DNA of 11,368 nucleotides. Origin: Larix sibirica (lineage: Eukaryota; Streptophyta; Pinopsida; Pinales; Pinaceae). A program made the position numbers and the translations under genes. The notes below the pieces were generated by a model. That model saw nothing but the letters and a program-made list of their open reading frames with translations, made no database searches and was not told the DNA's origin. The DNA lies in the NCBI GenBank assembly GCA_004151065.3, contig NWUY0300028725.1:1-11368 (forward strand), read 5' to 3'. Shown in pieces: positions 1 to 7,501 of the stretch. Position 1 is the stretch's first letter, and each line of letters opens with the position of its first letter.

Positions 1-559
1 AATCAATAGTCCATTTATCAAATGCTTGCAAAGTTACCTAGGGTGCTAATGGAATTTCATCCCGTCTTGAAGAATTCCCTACTCTTTGACATACGTCGCA
101 AGACATGCAGTATTCTTTTCCATCCTTATGTAAGGTAGGCCACCAAAGTCCTGCTCTTAATACTTTCTATGTGATAGCCTTACCGATATAATGTCCTCCT
201 ACAACACCACTATGAGCCTTTGCCAAAATCATTGTTATTTCACGTTATAACAAACATCTTAAAATTTCATCTGGGCCCAACTTGTATAATTGTCCTACTA
301 TCATCTGAAAGTCTACTGCTTTCATGACCAATTGTTTCTTTTGTTGTACAGTATAATCTTTAGGTGCCATGCCTGTACTAAAAAATTGAACATTATCCTT
401 AAAATAAGTATCTACCATCATGTCTGAAAACAATTGTGTATCAGGTAAATTATCATCTAAGCTCCCATGCTCTTCCCTTGTTTCCAACCTCGACAAATGA
501 TCAATACCTGCATTGAGCTTCCTTGGTTTTACCACAAATTCAAAATCATATTCTTGGAA
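1..559 (-). pseudogene. Element A RNase H end, linker and integrase zinc-binding domain (broken, cut by window edge)
   Basis: In the frame after the G8 shift. It first reads YDFEFVVKPRKLNAGIDHL, ending RNase H with the last acidic residue in GIDHLSR, then a linker (PDTQLFSDMMVDTY, QQKKQLVMKAVDFQ, GQLYKLGPDEILR) and TAA at 247-245. The integrase N-terminus follows: AHSGVVGGHYIGK, GLWWPTLHKDGKEYC and SCDVCQRVGNSS, giving the HH-CC zinc-binding pattern with all four ligands present. Stops at 169-167 and 40-38 break it. The last readable part is LQAFDKWTID, the very start of the integrase core, whose catalytic D-D-E lies off the left edge. Integrase would join element DNA to the host chromosome. 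Confidence 0.93.
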
Positions 560-1044
560 CAACAATAACCATATTCATATCCCCCCCCAAACACTAGCTT
601 ATTGACCAAATACCTCAAGGCAGGGTGATCAATATACATCTTAAGATGGAATCATAACAAGTAATGTCTAAATTTTTGGAGTGCATCAACCATAGCAAGC
701 CCCTCTCTTTCAGTCGTAGTGTAATTATTTTCTAATATTGATAATTTCCTACTAGCAAAATCAATAGGGTGATCAATATATCCCTCTCTTAGTTGTTCCA
801 GGACTGCACCCAAACCTATGGATGAGGCATTGACGTGAACATGGAAATATTTCTTCCAATCAGGAAAAACCAAAATTGGTGCAGTTACCATCTTATCCTT
901 TATCCTATCCAAATTTTTTTGGCATTCCTTATTCCACTGAAATTTAACATATTTTTTCATCAAATTTTCCATAGGAGCAATGATCTGAGCATAACCCTTA
1001 ATGAATTTCATATAATACCCCATATGTTCTAGTGTCATTCTGAG
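560..1044 (-). pseudogene. Element A RT connection and RNase H (broken)
   Basis: Degrades the RNA strand of the RNA-DNA hybrid during reverse transcription. It continues RT in the same frame with an open segment 1038-652: HMGYYMKFIKGYAQIIAPM, APILVFPDWKKYFHVHVNAS, HPIDFASRKLSILENNY, TTEREGLAMVDALQKFRHY. The family normally has DAS where this copy has NAS (codon AAT at 831-829), so the first catalytic Asp is lost. The Glu of TTEREG and the Asp of MYIDHPALRYL are kept. A TGA at 654-652 falls where a Gly usually sits. At a run of eight G on the coding strand (588-581) the frame shifts by one, followed by a TGA at 577-575 and the expected WLLLFQEYDFE. Confidence 0.93.
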
Positions 1045-2079
1045 TTGTCACACTAAAGTTGGTGGTGGTAGATCTACATTAATAATAATCTTTGCAAGAT
1101 CCATCCAAAGACCCTGTTTGCACACTATATGTCCTAATAAAATACCAAAAGGAGCATAGAAGATACATTTCTTTAAATTCAAGGAAATCCTGTACTACCT
1201 ATAGTGATCCAATATTAACCTCAAATTCTCAATATGATTTTTCAACAAACTAAAAGCTGTCCAATCCTAGAATTATACCTCTAAAACCTTATGAATGAAC
1301 TCCTTAAAGGTTGCAATGACTACCCTAGAAAAGATAGCAGGGACATTCCTCAACCCAAATAGAATTACTGTGTATTAGTAACAAGCCCATTCTACAACAA
1401 ATGTAGTCTTATGTTGATCCTCCTTAGCAATATTAATCTAATGATAACGAGAAAATCCATCAGTAAATGTATAGGCCTCCTTCCCTCCTACATTTTCAAA
1501 TACCTCATCTATAAAAGGGGTAGGGGAGGGATCGTGTAAACATGCATCATTCAGCTTCCTTAAATCAACACGTATCCTAACCTCCCATGTCTTCTTATCT
1601 TGAACTACCATAGGACTAATCCACTCTGAATCTTCAATGGGTTCTATGATGCCTGCATCCATCATTCTTTCAATTTCCACTTTTACTTTTTCTTTATATC
1701 TCAGGTTCAACCTATAAAGTCTCTGCTTGATAGGTTTTGCACCAGGTTTCAGAGGGATTTTCATCTCTACCAAGTCTCCTACAATACCCTTCATTTCTGA
1801 AAACTTGGTTGGGAATAAATTTTGATATTCATGCAACAAATGTGTAACTTTTCCAACAGTCTCGCCATCCCAGTAATCCCCTATATTAGAAAATTTAGGA
1901 TTTTCTTTAGAGGAAATATTCACTTTCCTAGTTTCCAACAGTTGTAAAAACTTAGCAAAGTCTATCTCAAGACCCCCTATGTCACGGTTCCCTTCAGTTT
2001 CTGGAACATTCAAGTCCCTTGAGTCATCGTTTTCTCTAGTAATATTATAGCATTCCAAAGCCCACTCTAATGTCGTAGC
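1045..2079 (-). pseudogene. Element A reverse transcriptase (broken)
   Basis: RNA-dependent DNA polymerase of the element. It follows the second gag-like domain in the same frame. The connecting part reads ATTLEWALECYNITREND and NIGDYWDGETVGKVTHLL, then the fingers/palm with LFPTKFSEMKGIVGDLVEM, MDAGIIEPIEDSEWISPMV, IRVDLRKLNDACLHDP and AYTFTDGFSRYH (first catalytic Asp in TDGFS). After that come LFGLRNVPAIFSRVV and LNLKKCIFYAPFGILLGH. The YxDD box, expected as EVYxDDW, reads EV*F*DW: stops at 1275-1273 and 1269-1267 replace Tyr and the first Asp. Other stops are at 1440-1438, 1377-1375, 1197-1195 and 1050-1048. The gapless alignment over more than 300 codons leaves no doubt about identity. 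Confidence 0.95.
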
Positions 2080-2898
2080 CTAGTATAGCTGGTTATATAT
2101 AAGTAGCAGTACTTCTTCAAATATTTTGTGCTTCACAACTTGTAGATTTGTATTGATAGTCGGGTTCTCATCTTCAAAACTAAAGGTTTTCTTAAAATTT
2201 ATAGTCATCTCTTCCCAATATGTTGTCCCACTTCGCAAATCCAATTCTATATACCGATTTCTTGGAATTCTATCTAATGTATGAAGAAACATATGGATCC
2301 ACTCTATCTTATGTATCGAACCCCATAATGTAGTGCACCCCTCTATGTGGTCTGTTGGACTTCTCAACCCATTATATTTTACGCTACAGTGTTTAATTTC
2401 TTCACCAAATCTGATTGCTACCCCTATATTTCTCTTATGTGTATTCCACCACCTTGTTGGGGTAGATTTTAGGGCTATAACTAATGCTAAGACTCTTTGT
2501 TTCCCCAGAACATACATTTCAAATTTAGCAATAAAAGATTCGAAATTTGTTAATCCACCATATACAGGTGGGTTACATATCTCTTTTCCAATATAGCGCA
2601 GTGACCTCGTTATATAGGCGCATCTTCTCATAGATACCTCGTGCAACCGATTTTTCCAATTCTCTAACCCTTCATTTGAATCTGATGCACATGAGCTAAT
2701 ACTTTGCCAACTCAAGTTTCCATCTATTGTAGGATTGATGTAATTTTTCATTATTGAATTCATTTTATAGATATTTTCCAATTCGTGAGTGTCATTTTCT
2801 TCTTTAATAGGTTCAACATACCTTTGTCCTTCTAACGGGTCCAATGGCACAATAACTCGAACATTTCCTCCTTCAAATGTCATCATCCTCTTTTTCAA
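2080..2898 (-). pseudogene. Element A second gag/capsid-like domain between protease and RT
   Basis: An open stretch of 272 codons that continues from the protease frame and runs into RT with one TAG (2082-2080, in NQLY*ATTLEWAL). It begins with KKRMMTFEGGNVRVIVPLD, which ends the protease region, followed by a spacer with INPTIDGNLSWQS and NWKNRLHEVSMRR. From about 2570 it reads NPPVYGGLTNFESFIAKFE, ALKSTPTRWWNTHKRNI, EWIHMFLHTLDRIPRNRYI and WEEMTINFKKTFSFED. The F.G...F...F start, the A..WW block and the W..M...F...F block are the layout of retrotransposon gag (capsid) domains. A gag-like domain here, downstream of the protease, is out of the normal gag-pol order; from memory, relatives in other land plants share it. 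Its role is unknown. This is the longest unbroken segment of A. The open frame starts at a TTG, so it is a segment of the polyprotein and not a gene start. Confidence 0.75.
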
Positions 2899-3749
2899 TT
2901 TAATATAAGCCTAATTATGCATGGCCTAATCTATTCCAAGTAAACATGGATAAGGGTTGGTATCATCTATGATTTTAATAACCTCAAAATTTGCAAAAAT
3001 GTGCAGTCCCTCAACCTCAACAGGTACCCCTACCAATCTACCAAATCGAACCACTTTCTATTGATTTGATAATCTTAGCTATACTGGTGACCATACAAGC
3101 TTAGGATTACCCATTTTTTCCATGTTTGCTTGGTAAGTATGTTAACATCATACCCCAGATCTAGAATAATAAAATCCATGTCATAGTCTCCAATATGTGC
3201 ACTAATTCGCAACTATCTAACTGTCCTCCTTTTCTATTGCAAATGATTAACAATTATTTCCTCAATGGGTTCCACTATCCCTTGATCACATTGGCCAATT
3301 ATACAACGAATCTCTTCTACATCTTTTTCATCTTTTAGCATATCTAAATAGCTTTGCAGAAAGTTCTTTACGGGACTTACCTTTCCCGATGTATTCTTTG
3401 GAACCGTCTGGCTATAGATAAACGACATGTCATATACTAGAGCTCCATCATATATTGTTTGGGTTGCTGAAGCAAATGCACCTCGTTCTGTCATAGTGAA
3501 ATCCTTCCTATCTTCAACATAAATCTCCTTTTCCTTATGAGGGTTAAACGTTGGTGGTTGTTCCGTTTATTTCCTTACCCAAGGTCATCCTTGATTTCCT
3601 AGTTGTAGTGTATCACTTCTTCTCGCGACTCCACCCCGTGTCACCATTTCTATGGTAGGATGATCTTCCCGCCTTTCTGTAGAAATATTATGGACATTCT
3701 AGTTCTAGTTTTGATTTCCCTTGGCCTACCATTTTGTTATCAACTATAG
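2899..3749 (-). pseudogene. Element A aspartic protease with upstream spacer (broken)
   Basis: Retropepsin-like protease that would cut the polyprotein. The spacer contains MTERGAFASATQTIYDGA from an ATG at 3494 and the stretch KDVEEIRCIIGQCDQG. The core follows: ISAHIGDYDMDFIILDLGY, with the active-site D-L-G at 3161-3153, then VRFGRLVGVPVEVEGLHIF and the C-terminal YPCLLGID flap-side motif (LLGID) near 2950. D-L-G in place of D-T/S-G is known from several plant Ty3 families, so it may be original and not a mutation. The reading is broken by a missing base in an A6 run on the coding strand at 3119-3114, and by stops at 3236-3234, 3215-3213, 3081-3079, 3060-3058, 2928-2926 and 2913-2911. The 3500-3749 part holds many stops. 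Confidence 0.82.
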
Positions 3750-4262
3750 ACAATCTTCAACAGTATGATCTAAATTTGTACAATATGTAGATGTCGTACA
3801 AGGATTCAAACAATCTATTGACAAATGTCTCGGTCATCCACAATTGTAACAGATTGTCTGTCCTCAGCCCCTACCAAATCCACCTCCTCCATGTTCTTGG
3901 AATCCACATATTCCTTGATTGTAACATGCTCTTTGGACATGGAACTCTTTATTTCTTCCTTCACCTTGTTCTTCACCTTTCATTCTATGTGCATCAGCTA
4001 TGCGTTCGGACAACAAATCATATTCTCAACAATATTTCTCATCGTGACCTACAGACTTATGAAATTTGCAGAATAACTTTCTAGGATTTGGTACATAATT
4101 TTGCAGTAAATAACACTCTTCTGTTCGATGTCCTCTAGTGCTGCAAACTTCACACCATGGTGCAAATCCCTGATTCAAAGTACTTGGAGCCCCTATTGAT
4201 AAATACTCTTGGAACCTTGGACATTGGTCCTTATGATGGCCTTTTTCCTTACACTTGATACA
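3750..4262 (-). pseudogene. Element A nucleocapsid: five zinc-knuckle motifs in a row (two broken)
   Basis: Nucleic-acid-binding part of gag, all in one frame. Knuckle 1 (4262-4221): CIKCKEKGHHKDQC, a full CX2CX4HX4C. Knuckle 2 (4154-4113): CEVCSTRGHRTEEC, full CX2CX4HX4C. Knuckle 3 (4070-4029): CKFHKSVGHDEKYC, where the second ligand is His (C-H-H-C). Knuckle 4 (3851-3810): CYNCG, then a TGA, then PRHLSIDC; spacing kept. Knuckle 5 (3791-3750): STYCTNLDHTVEDC, first ligand Ser instead of Cys. A Gly-rich stretch (HGGGGFGRG) precedes knuckle 4. Stops also follow knuckle 3 (4028-4026) and interrupt at 3866-3864. Most plant Ty3 gags carry one or two knuckles, so five is unusual. These would package genomic RNA. 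Confidence 0.85.
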
Positions 4263-4304
4263 CCAGACTTCTTCACGTTGTTCCTTCCCTTTCTTAATAT
4301 CCTA

Positions 4305-4876
4305 AATATAAATTGATAAATTTTCCAATTGTGTTTGAATCTAACCAATCCCTATAATAGTCTCCCCTACTAGTGATGCCTCTAGCTTCATTGCAATCTT
4401 GAGATCTTTATATTGCGACACAACCTTATGTTGCATCAATGGCAGTCATATATGTGGAAACAATGCGGCTATAAACCATTATTTTTGTTGAACATCCAGA
4501 ATCTGAAATCTTACTTGATACATTGAAGTTTAATAAATCATTGGTTGAAGTCCCACACACAATCGCTTGGTAGTTGTTTAATCTCCTTGAGTTCAGTGAC
4601 ACACAGTGACTCAGATTTAGGCTTACTGAACTCAACTTCCAGCGTAGTTTTAATCTCAGCCAAAGTTTTCTATGGAGCTCCTCAAGGTACAATGGAAAAT
4701 TTCATAAACCAATTTATCGCACGATCCCAAAAGGTTATGATCAACTGTTCGTTCTTTACATTATCATATTATACTTGCTTACCACTCCACACATCTCCGA
4801 AGAGAAACTAATGTTGTTTTGTTTATTTAGATCCATTCCCATGGAAACGTGGCAAATTCATATCATCTCTTGCCAT
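4305..4876 (-). pseudogene. Element A gag, first capsid-like (retrotransposon gag) domain (broken)
   Basis: The structural protein part that would form the virus-like particle in the cytoplasm. It starts around an ATG at 4876-4874 and reads MARDDMNLPRFHGNGS, then QLIITFWDRAINWFMKF and ELKEIKQLPSDCVWDFNQ, a pattern typical of the retrotransposon gag family (A..W followed by E[LF]K.IKQ and the W.F...F block). Near 4510-4545 the frame changes, and the reading continues FQILDVQQK*WFIAALFP and KIAMKLEASLVGE, the usual C-terminal helices. Frame loss plus about nine stops (one each in SK*TK, QH*FL, QV*YD, VP*GA, AP*KT, NQ*FI, QK*WF, HI*LP and IG*IQ) make it dead. The zinc knuckles follow directly. 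Confidence 0.8.
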
Positions 4877-5470
4877 CTTCTGTTGTGGAGGTACCGGTTG
4901 ATTCTGAACTATAGGTCCAATACTCCCACTACTCTAGTTTTATGAACTATGACCTTTACTAGTTTAACCACTATTGTAACTACTTTGACAATTAGCAATA
5001 ATTATTGCAAGGTGCGATGGGATAGAAGTACTTAACTCAATTTCAGTTGATTCACATGGGGTCCTGGGTATGTCGTACTATCCAATATGAGATGATTCCA
5101 CTGGTTCTTCCTCTGATATCAATTGGTATTCTTCCTCTTCTCCCTCTTCTGTACTAACTGACTCTTCTCTAAGATGCAACACAACAATGTAGTCACAACC
5201 TTCAGTCACACTGCAAGCCTCCTTTCTCCCTATCGCAGTCCTTCTCCTCTTACAATTTCAAAACCTTTTTCCACTTTGCAAACATTTGTACTCCTCTTCT
5301 GTTTCACTCTCTTCACCCCTCAACATTCCATCTCACTCTTCTCCAAGATATTCTTATACCTTCCTATGGTCAACAACCAGCTCCCGATGTGTGAATCTTC
5401 TTACTCTTCAGATTCCATTCTCATAATACCCTTTTCGCAAAGTAACATCTTGATCCACAAATACAAAGAT
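4877..5470 (-). pseudogene. Element A gag, acidic and proline/glutamine-rich linker (broken)
   Basis: Joins the N-terminal extension to the capsid-like domain, in the third minus-strand frame used by A. It opens with VDQDVTLRKGYYENGI at about 5458, followed by two acidic blocks: EESETEEEY near 5310 and STEEGEEEEYQLISEEE near 5150. A basic stretch (KRRRTAIGRK) lies between them, and it ends with QNQPVPPQQKM just before the capsid-like part. About eight stops break it. Low-complexity acidic linkers of this kind are poorly conserved, which fits the faster decay here. No catalytic motif is seen. The frame change near 5465 is inferred from where the sensible reading jumps; the preceding frame itself stops with TAA at 5403-5401. 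Confidence 0.6.
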
Positions 5471-5999
5471 TTCAAATACCTACCTCGCAGTCTTTTGAAA
5501 AAGTAGCTTTCAGCTTTTCTATAAGACTTCAAATTTTCTACAACAAACTCAGTGACATAACCCGAAAGTATACTATCAAGCCAATAATCAACAACCTGGG
5601 AAATCTTATTATTAATACATTTAATTCTTTGAATTAATTCATGAGTCCAAGCTGTTGGTTCTCCTCCTTGGAAGCATCTCTTTTGTTATGTTAACTTCGA
5701 CAACCACTCAAATAATAATATGGAAAACTCAGTAAAGAAAACTTCATGTATATCTGAGAAAACATACCTTCCCAACCATTCTTGCGGGTTGATCCTAGGA
5801 TTCATGTTTTGTTCTTCAACAATATATCGCTCCTTCTTTTCTATCCATTCCACAATTTATGTCTTAGTTGGATACCACATCCCCTTCAATTGCAAATCCA
5901 TTTCCCAACAATGAAACCATTTGTTGGATTACCTATGGGAAGACCCAAATTCACTACAACACGAACCAACAAACCCCAAGATACTGGCCCTTTCGGCAT
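5401..5999 (-). pseudogene. Element A gag, long N-terminal extension (broken)
   Basis: The first coding sequence after the PBS. A likely start ATG at 5999-5997 begins MPKGPVSWGLLVRVVVNLG in one frame; near 5905-5930 the reading moves to a second frame, through WEMDLQLKGMWYP, EWLGRYVFSDIHE and RKAESYFFKRLRGRYL, to about 5470. The second part is about 150 residues with only two stops (in YPTKT*IVEW and SKLT*QKR), so it was clearly coding. It is rich in aromatic and charged residues with no signal peptide or membrane segment. It lies upstream of the capsid-like domain, in a place where many Ty3 elements have little sequence. I recognise it as part of this element family but know of no domain name or function; a capsid-assembly or RNA-binding role would be a guess. 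A second ATG at 5901-5899 is a possible alternative start. Confidence 0.7.
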
Positions 6000-6086
6000 T
6001 TCCTGCAAGTAGACAATGTCTCACCTAAATAACCTATGAGAGATGTAAGAACCATTATTCTATAGCAGTAAACGTGATCATGCTTT

Positions 6087-6098
6087 GTTTTGATACAA
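6087..6098 (-). other. Primer-binding site of element A, worn initiator-Met tRNA type
   Basis: Minus strand reads TTGTATCAAAAC directly after the presumed LTR end. The usual plant iMet PBS is TGGTATCAGAGC, so 9 of 12 bases match. Two of the differences are G to A and one is G to T. This site would have primed minus-strand DNA synthesis. Position between LTR and gag supports the call; the mismatches keep it tentative. Confidence 0.55.
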
Positions 6099-6335
6099 TA
6101 TTTATTAACCAGAATTTGACATAGATCAATTAATACACAAAACCATTATCATGCATAAACCAACTAACAATATATCATAACATAAAACATTCACATTCCA
6201 TTACCTTAAGTATTTGCTATTAATCAGTGTTTCATCGTCGACACATTCAAGCACATTCATAAACATTCATAGACAAGGGACACCATATATTTTTACGTGG
6301 AAACCCAAATGGGAGAAAACCATGGAAATGATTAT

Positions 6336-6341
6336 TTTATT
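6336..6341 (-). terminator. Polyadenylation signal AATAAA in the LTR
   Basis: Minus strand reads ATGAATAAAATAATC. It lies about 180 bp downstream of the TATA box and before the GGTTTTCTCCC segment, where the R region should end. In the matching 3' LTR it would direct 3' processing of the element RNA. Confidence 0.55.
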
Positions 6342-6520
6342 CATAGATCCCATTATAGAAAGGATTCCATGTTCTTATAGATCTGCGCACTAAGCTTGCA
6401 AATCCATCTCTATTTTACAAAGAGGTTCTTCTGTCATACAAAAAAATCCATGGGATCATTTACTTCTTCGTCACATTCTTTTCTCAATTCAACAACAACC
6501 TATTCTACCCAACCCATTAC

Positions 6521-6529
6521 ATATTTATA
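6521..6529 (-). promoter_or_regulatory. TATA box of the element A LTR
   Basis: Minus strand reads GAGTATAAATATGTAA, a strong plant TATA box, about 206 bp inside the LTR and upstream of the AATAAA, as expected for the U3 promoter driving the genomic RNA. Transcription would start near 6490-6500; that start is inferred. Confidence 0.65.
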
Positions 6530-6735
6530 CTCTTCCGCATAGCCCCGCGACCCACTAAGTGGACCCAAAAATATAACTAACTCCTAACTTACCTAACCAA
6601 TTTCTTGGTTGAATCAATCAACCACTACCCTTTCCACTATTTGCTAATGTGCTTTCCTATACTCACTTCTCCACACAACCCCTGTTCACATCAGCACAAA
6701 ACTAGTTTACAAAACACAAAACATCAGGCCGAACA

Positions 6736-7501
6736 GGATGTTCTAGTACAAAACCAATGGTTTTAATGATATCCCATCATAATATCAGAGAGTGATATAT
6801 CATAGGACTAAGTCTGGTGAACCCATATGATTCCAAACGTGAGTGTAAATCACACAATTAGATGCTCGTTCAACGACGATGCATCAATGAATGATTATGT
6901 TCTTAATAGTGACAGCAATCTAGAAGGCCACTGAAGAGGGTAGTCATGGCTCGCCCTTGTCAAGGTCTAAGGTCATGAGGCACGAATCAGAAGGGTTGAT
7001 TGTGCTTAATGCACTAAGTATTTCCTTATTTTGAGAAGGACAAGATTGGAGGACTTCTAATGTTGACACAGAAACAAGATATTCAGCCAAACCATCCACA
7101 ATGTTGTAATTGTGTGCAACTTTCATGTGCGGGTTATGGATGGTTCATCAAAGTGGTGTCTTTGGGATACAAAGGATCTGATCATCTGATTCATTACTTG
7201 GATGAGGGAGCTTAAAGGGCCCTCTAGAGGTAGCGGGGACATCCTCCCCTTATTGGGTATCAAGAATTCCATAACCTTTGGCATGAGTTTGGAATTTGAC
7301 TTCAACTGTGTTCATGTAGATGTTTTGGAAGGTTTCATCACCCGATGGGAAAGGATTGTATTGTTCAGTAACTACCCTTTGGTTGGAAAAGGGTTGTTGT
7401 AACACAACTTATTGATTTTTTGGTACATTTGGTGGTTGAGGAGGATATCCTGCAACCTTATTCCTTACCCCAAGGAATTGTTGACATTCAAGTATCAATG
7501 A
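6736..7501 (-). pseudogene. Element B spacer and protease N-terminal half (broken, ends at element A)
   Basis: Continues from the knuckle in the same frame. The spacer has GYPPQPPNVPKNQ*VVLQQ, EQYNPFPSGDETFQNIYM and RGPFKLPHPSNESDDQ, and a double stop (TGATGA) just before TIHNPHMKVAHNYNIVDGL. The pre-protease part (from 7126) is ALEVLQ-like: STLEVLQSCPSQNKE, LSTINPSDSCLMTLDLDKG. The protease follows as LPSSVAF*IAVTIKNIIIH and CIVVERASNCVIYTHVW. The family's active site is D-E-G followed by A-S; here it is V-E-R (6874-6866), so both Asp and Gly are lost. After GSPDLV and YYDGISLKPLVLY the reading stops near 6740, well before the expected LLG motif. About eight stops interrupt it. Confidence 0.78.

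Larger units (their letters stand above)
1..6735 (-). mobile_element. Element A: decayed Ty3/gypsy LTR retrotransposon, 5' LTR through integrase N-terminus
   Basis: A retrotransposon that copied itself through an RNA intermediate, read on the minus strand. The order is LTR, PBS, gag, protease, second gag-like domain, RT, RNase H, integrase; RT before integrase is the Ty3/gypsy order. The translation can be followed almost without gaps, changing frame at about 5905-5930, 5465, 4510-4545, 3114-3119 and 581-588, and crossing more than forty in-frame stops. Many stops fit single C-to-T or G-to-A changes (CAG, CGA or TGG to TAG or TGA). The integrase core, 3' end and 3' LTR lie beyond the left edge. 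The element cannot be autonomous now. Similar polyproteins are, from memory, common in conifers and other land plants; a named lineage is not assigned. Confidence 0.93.
6099..6735 (-). repeat. 5' LTR of element A (boundaries inferred)
   Basis: Gene-free 637-bp stretch directly upstream of the PBS, with the parts of an LTR in the right order on the minus strand: start TGTTCGG, TATA box at 6529-6521, AATAAA at 6341-6336, then a segment at about 6327-6286 containing GGTTTTCTCCC and TTTCCACGTAAAAA, which resembles the R/U5 region of many plant LTRs, then an end in AATA abutting the PBS. TGTT with AATA would be a 4-bp terminal inverted repeat if one C changed to T. The outer edge is also set by where element B's protease reading stops. 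An alternative outer start (TGATGTTTTG, at 6725) cannot be excluded. The 3' LTR is outside the window, so no direct comparison was possible. Confidence 0.7.

Noticed and set aside
2333-2596. 87-codon plus-strand open frame
   Set aside because: Antisense to the second gag-like domain; no known motif.
3791-4084. Two overlapping plus-strand open frames of 97 and 83 codons
   Set aside because: Antisense to the zinc-knuckle array, whose minus-strand motifs are unmistakable.
5108-5126. Sequence like a primer-binding site (GATATCAGAGG on the minus strand)
   Set aside because: Lies inside the gag linker, coding YQLISEEE, with no LTR end beside it.
5174-5506. 110-codon plus-strand open frame
   Set aside because: Antisense to the acidic linker of element A; its Ser/Phe-rich protein is what the complement of Glu- and Lys-rich codons gives. 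No family resemblance.
5998-6012. Possible 3' splice site (CTACTTGCAG) just before the gag ATG on the minus strand
   Set aside because: The bases fit, but no matching 5' splice site was found in the short leader and spliced leaders are not expected here.
6774-6790. ATATCAGAGAG on the plus strand, like part of an iMet PBS
   Set aside because: Inside B's protease reading and in the wrong orientation for both elements.
7123-7305. 60-codon minus-strand open frame next to B's pre-protease
   Set aside because: Starts at TTG and is out of frame with the knuckle and pre-protease, which are joined by another frame.
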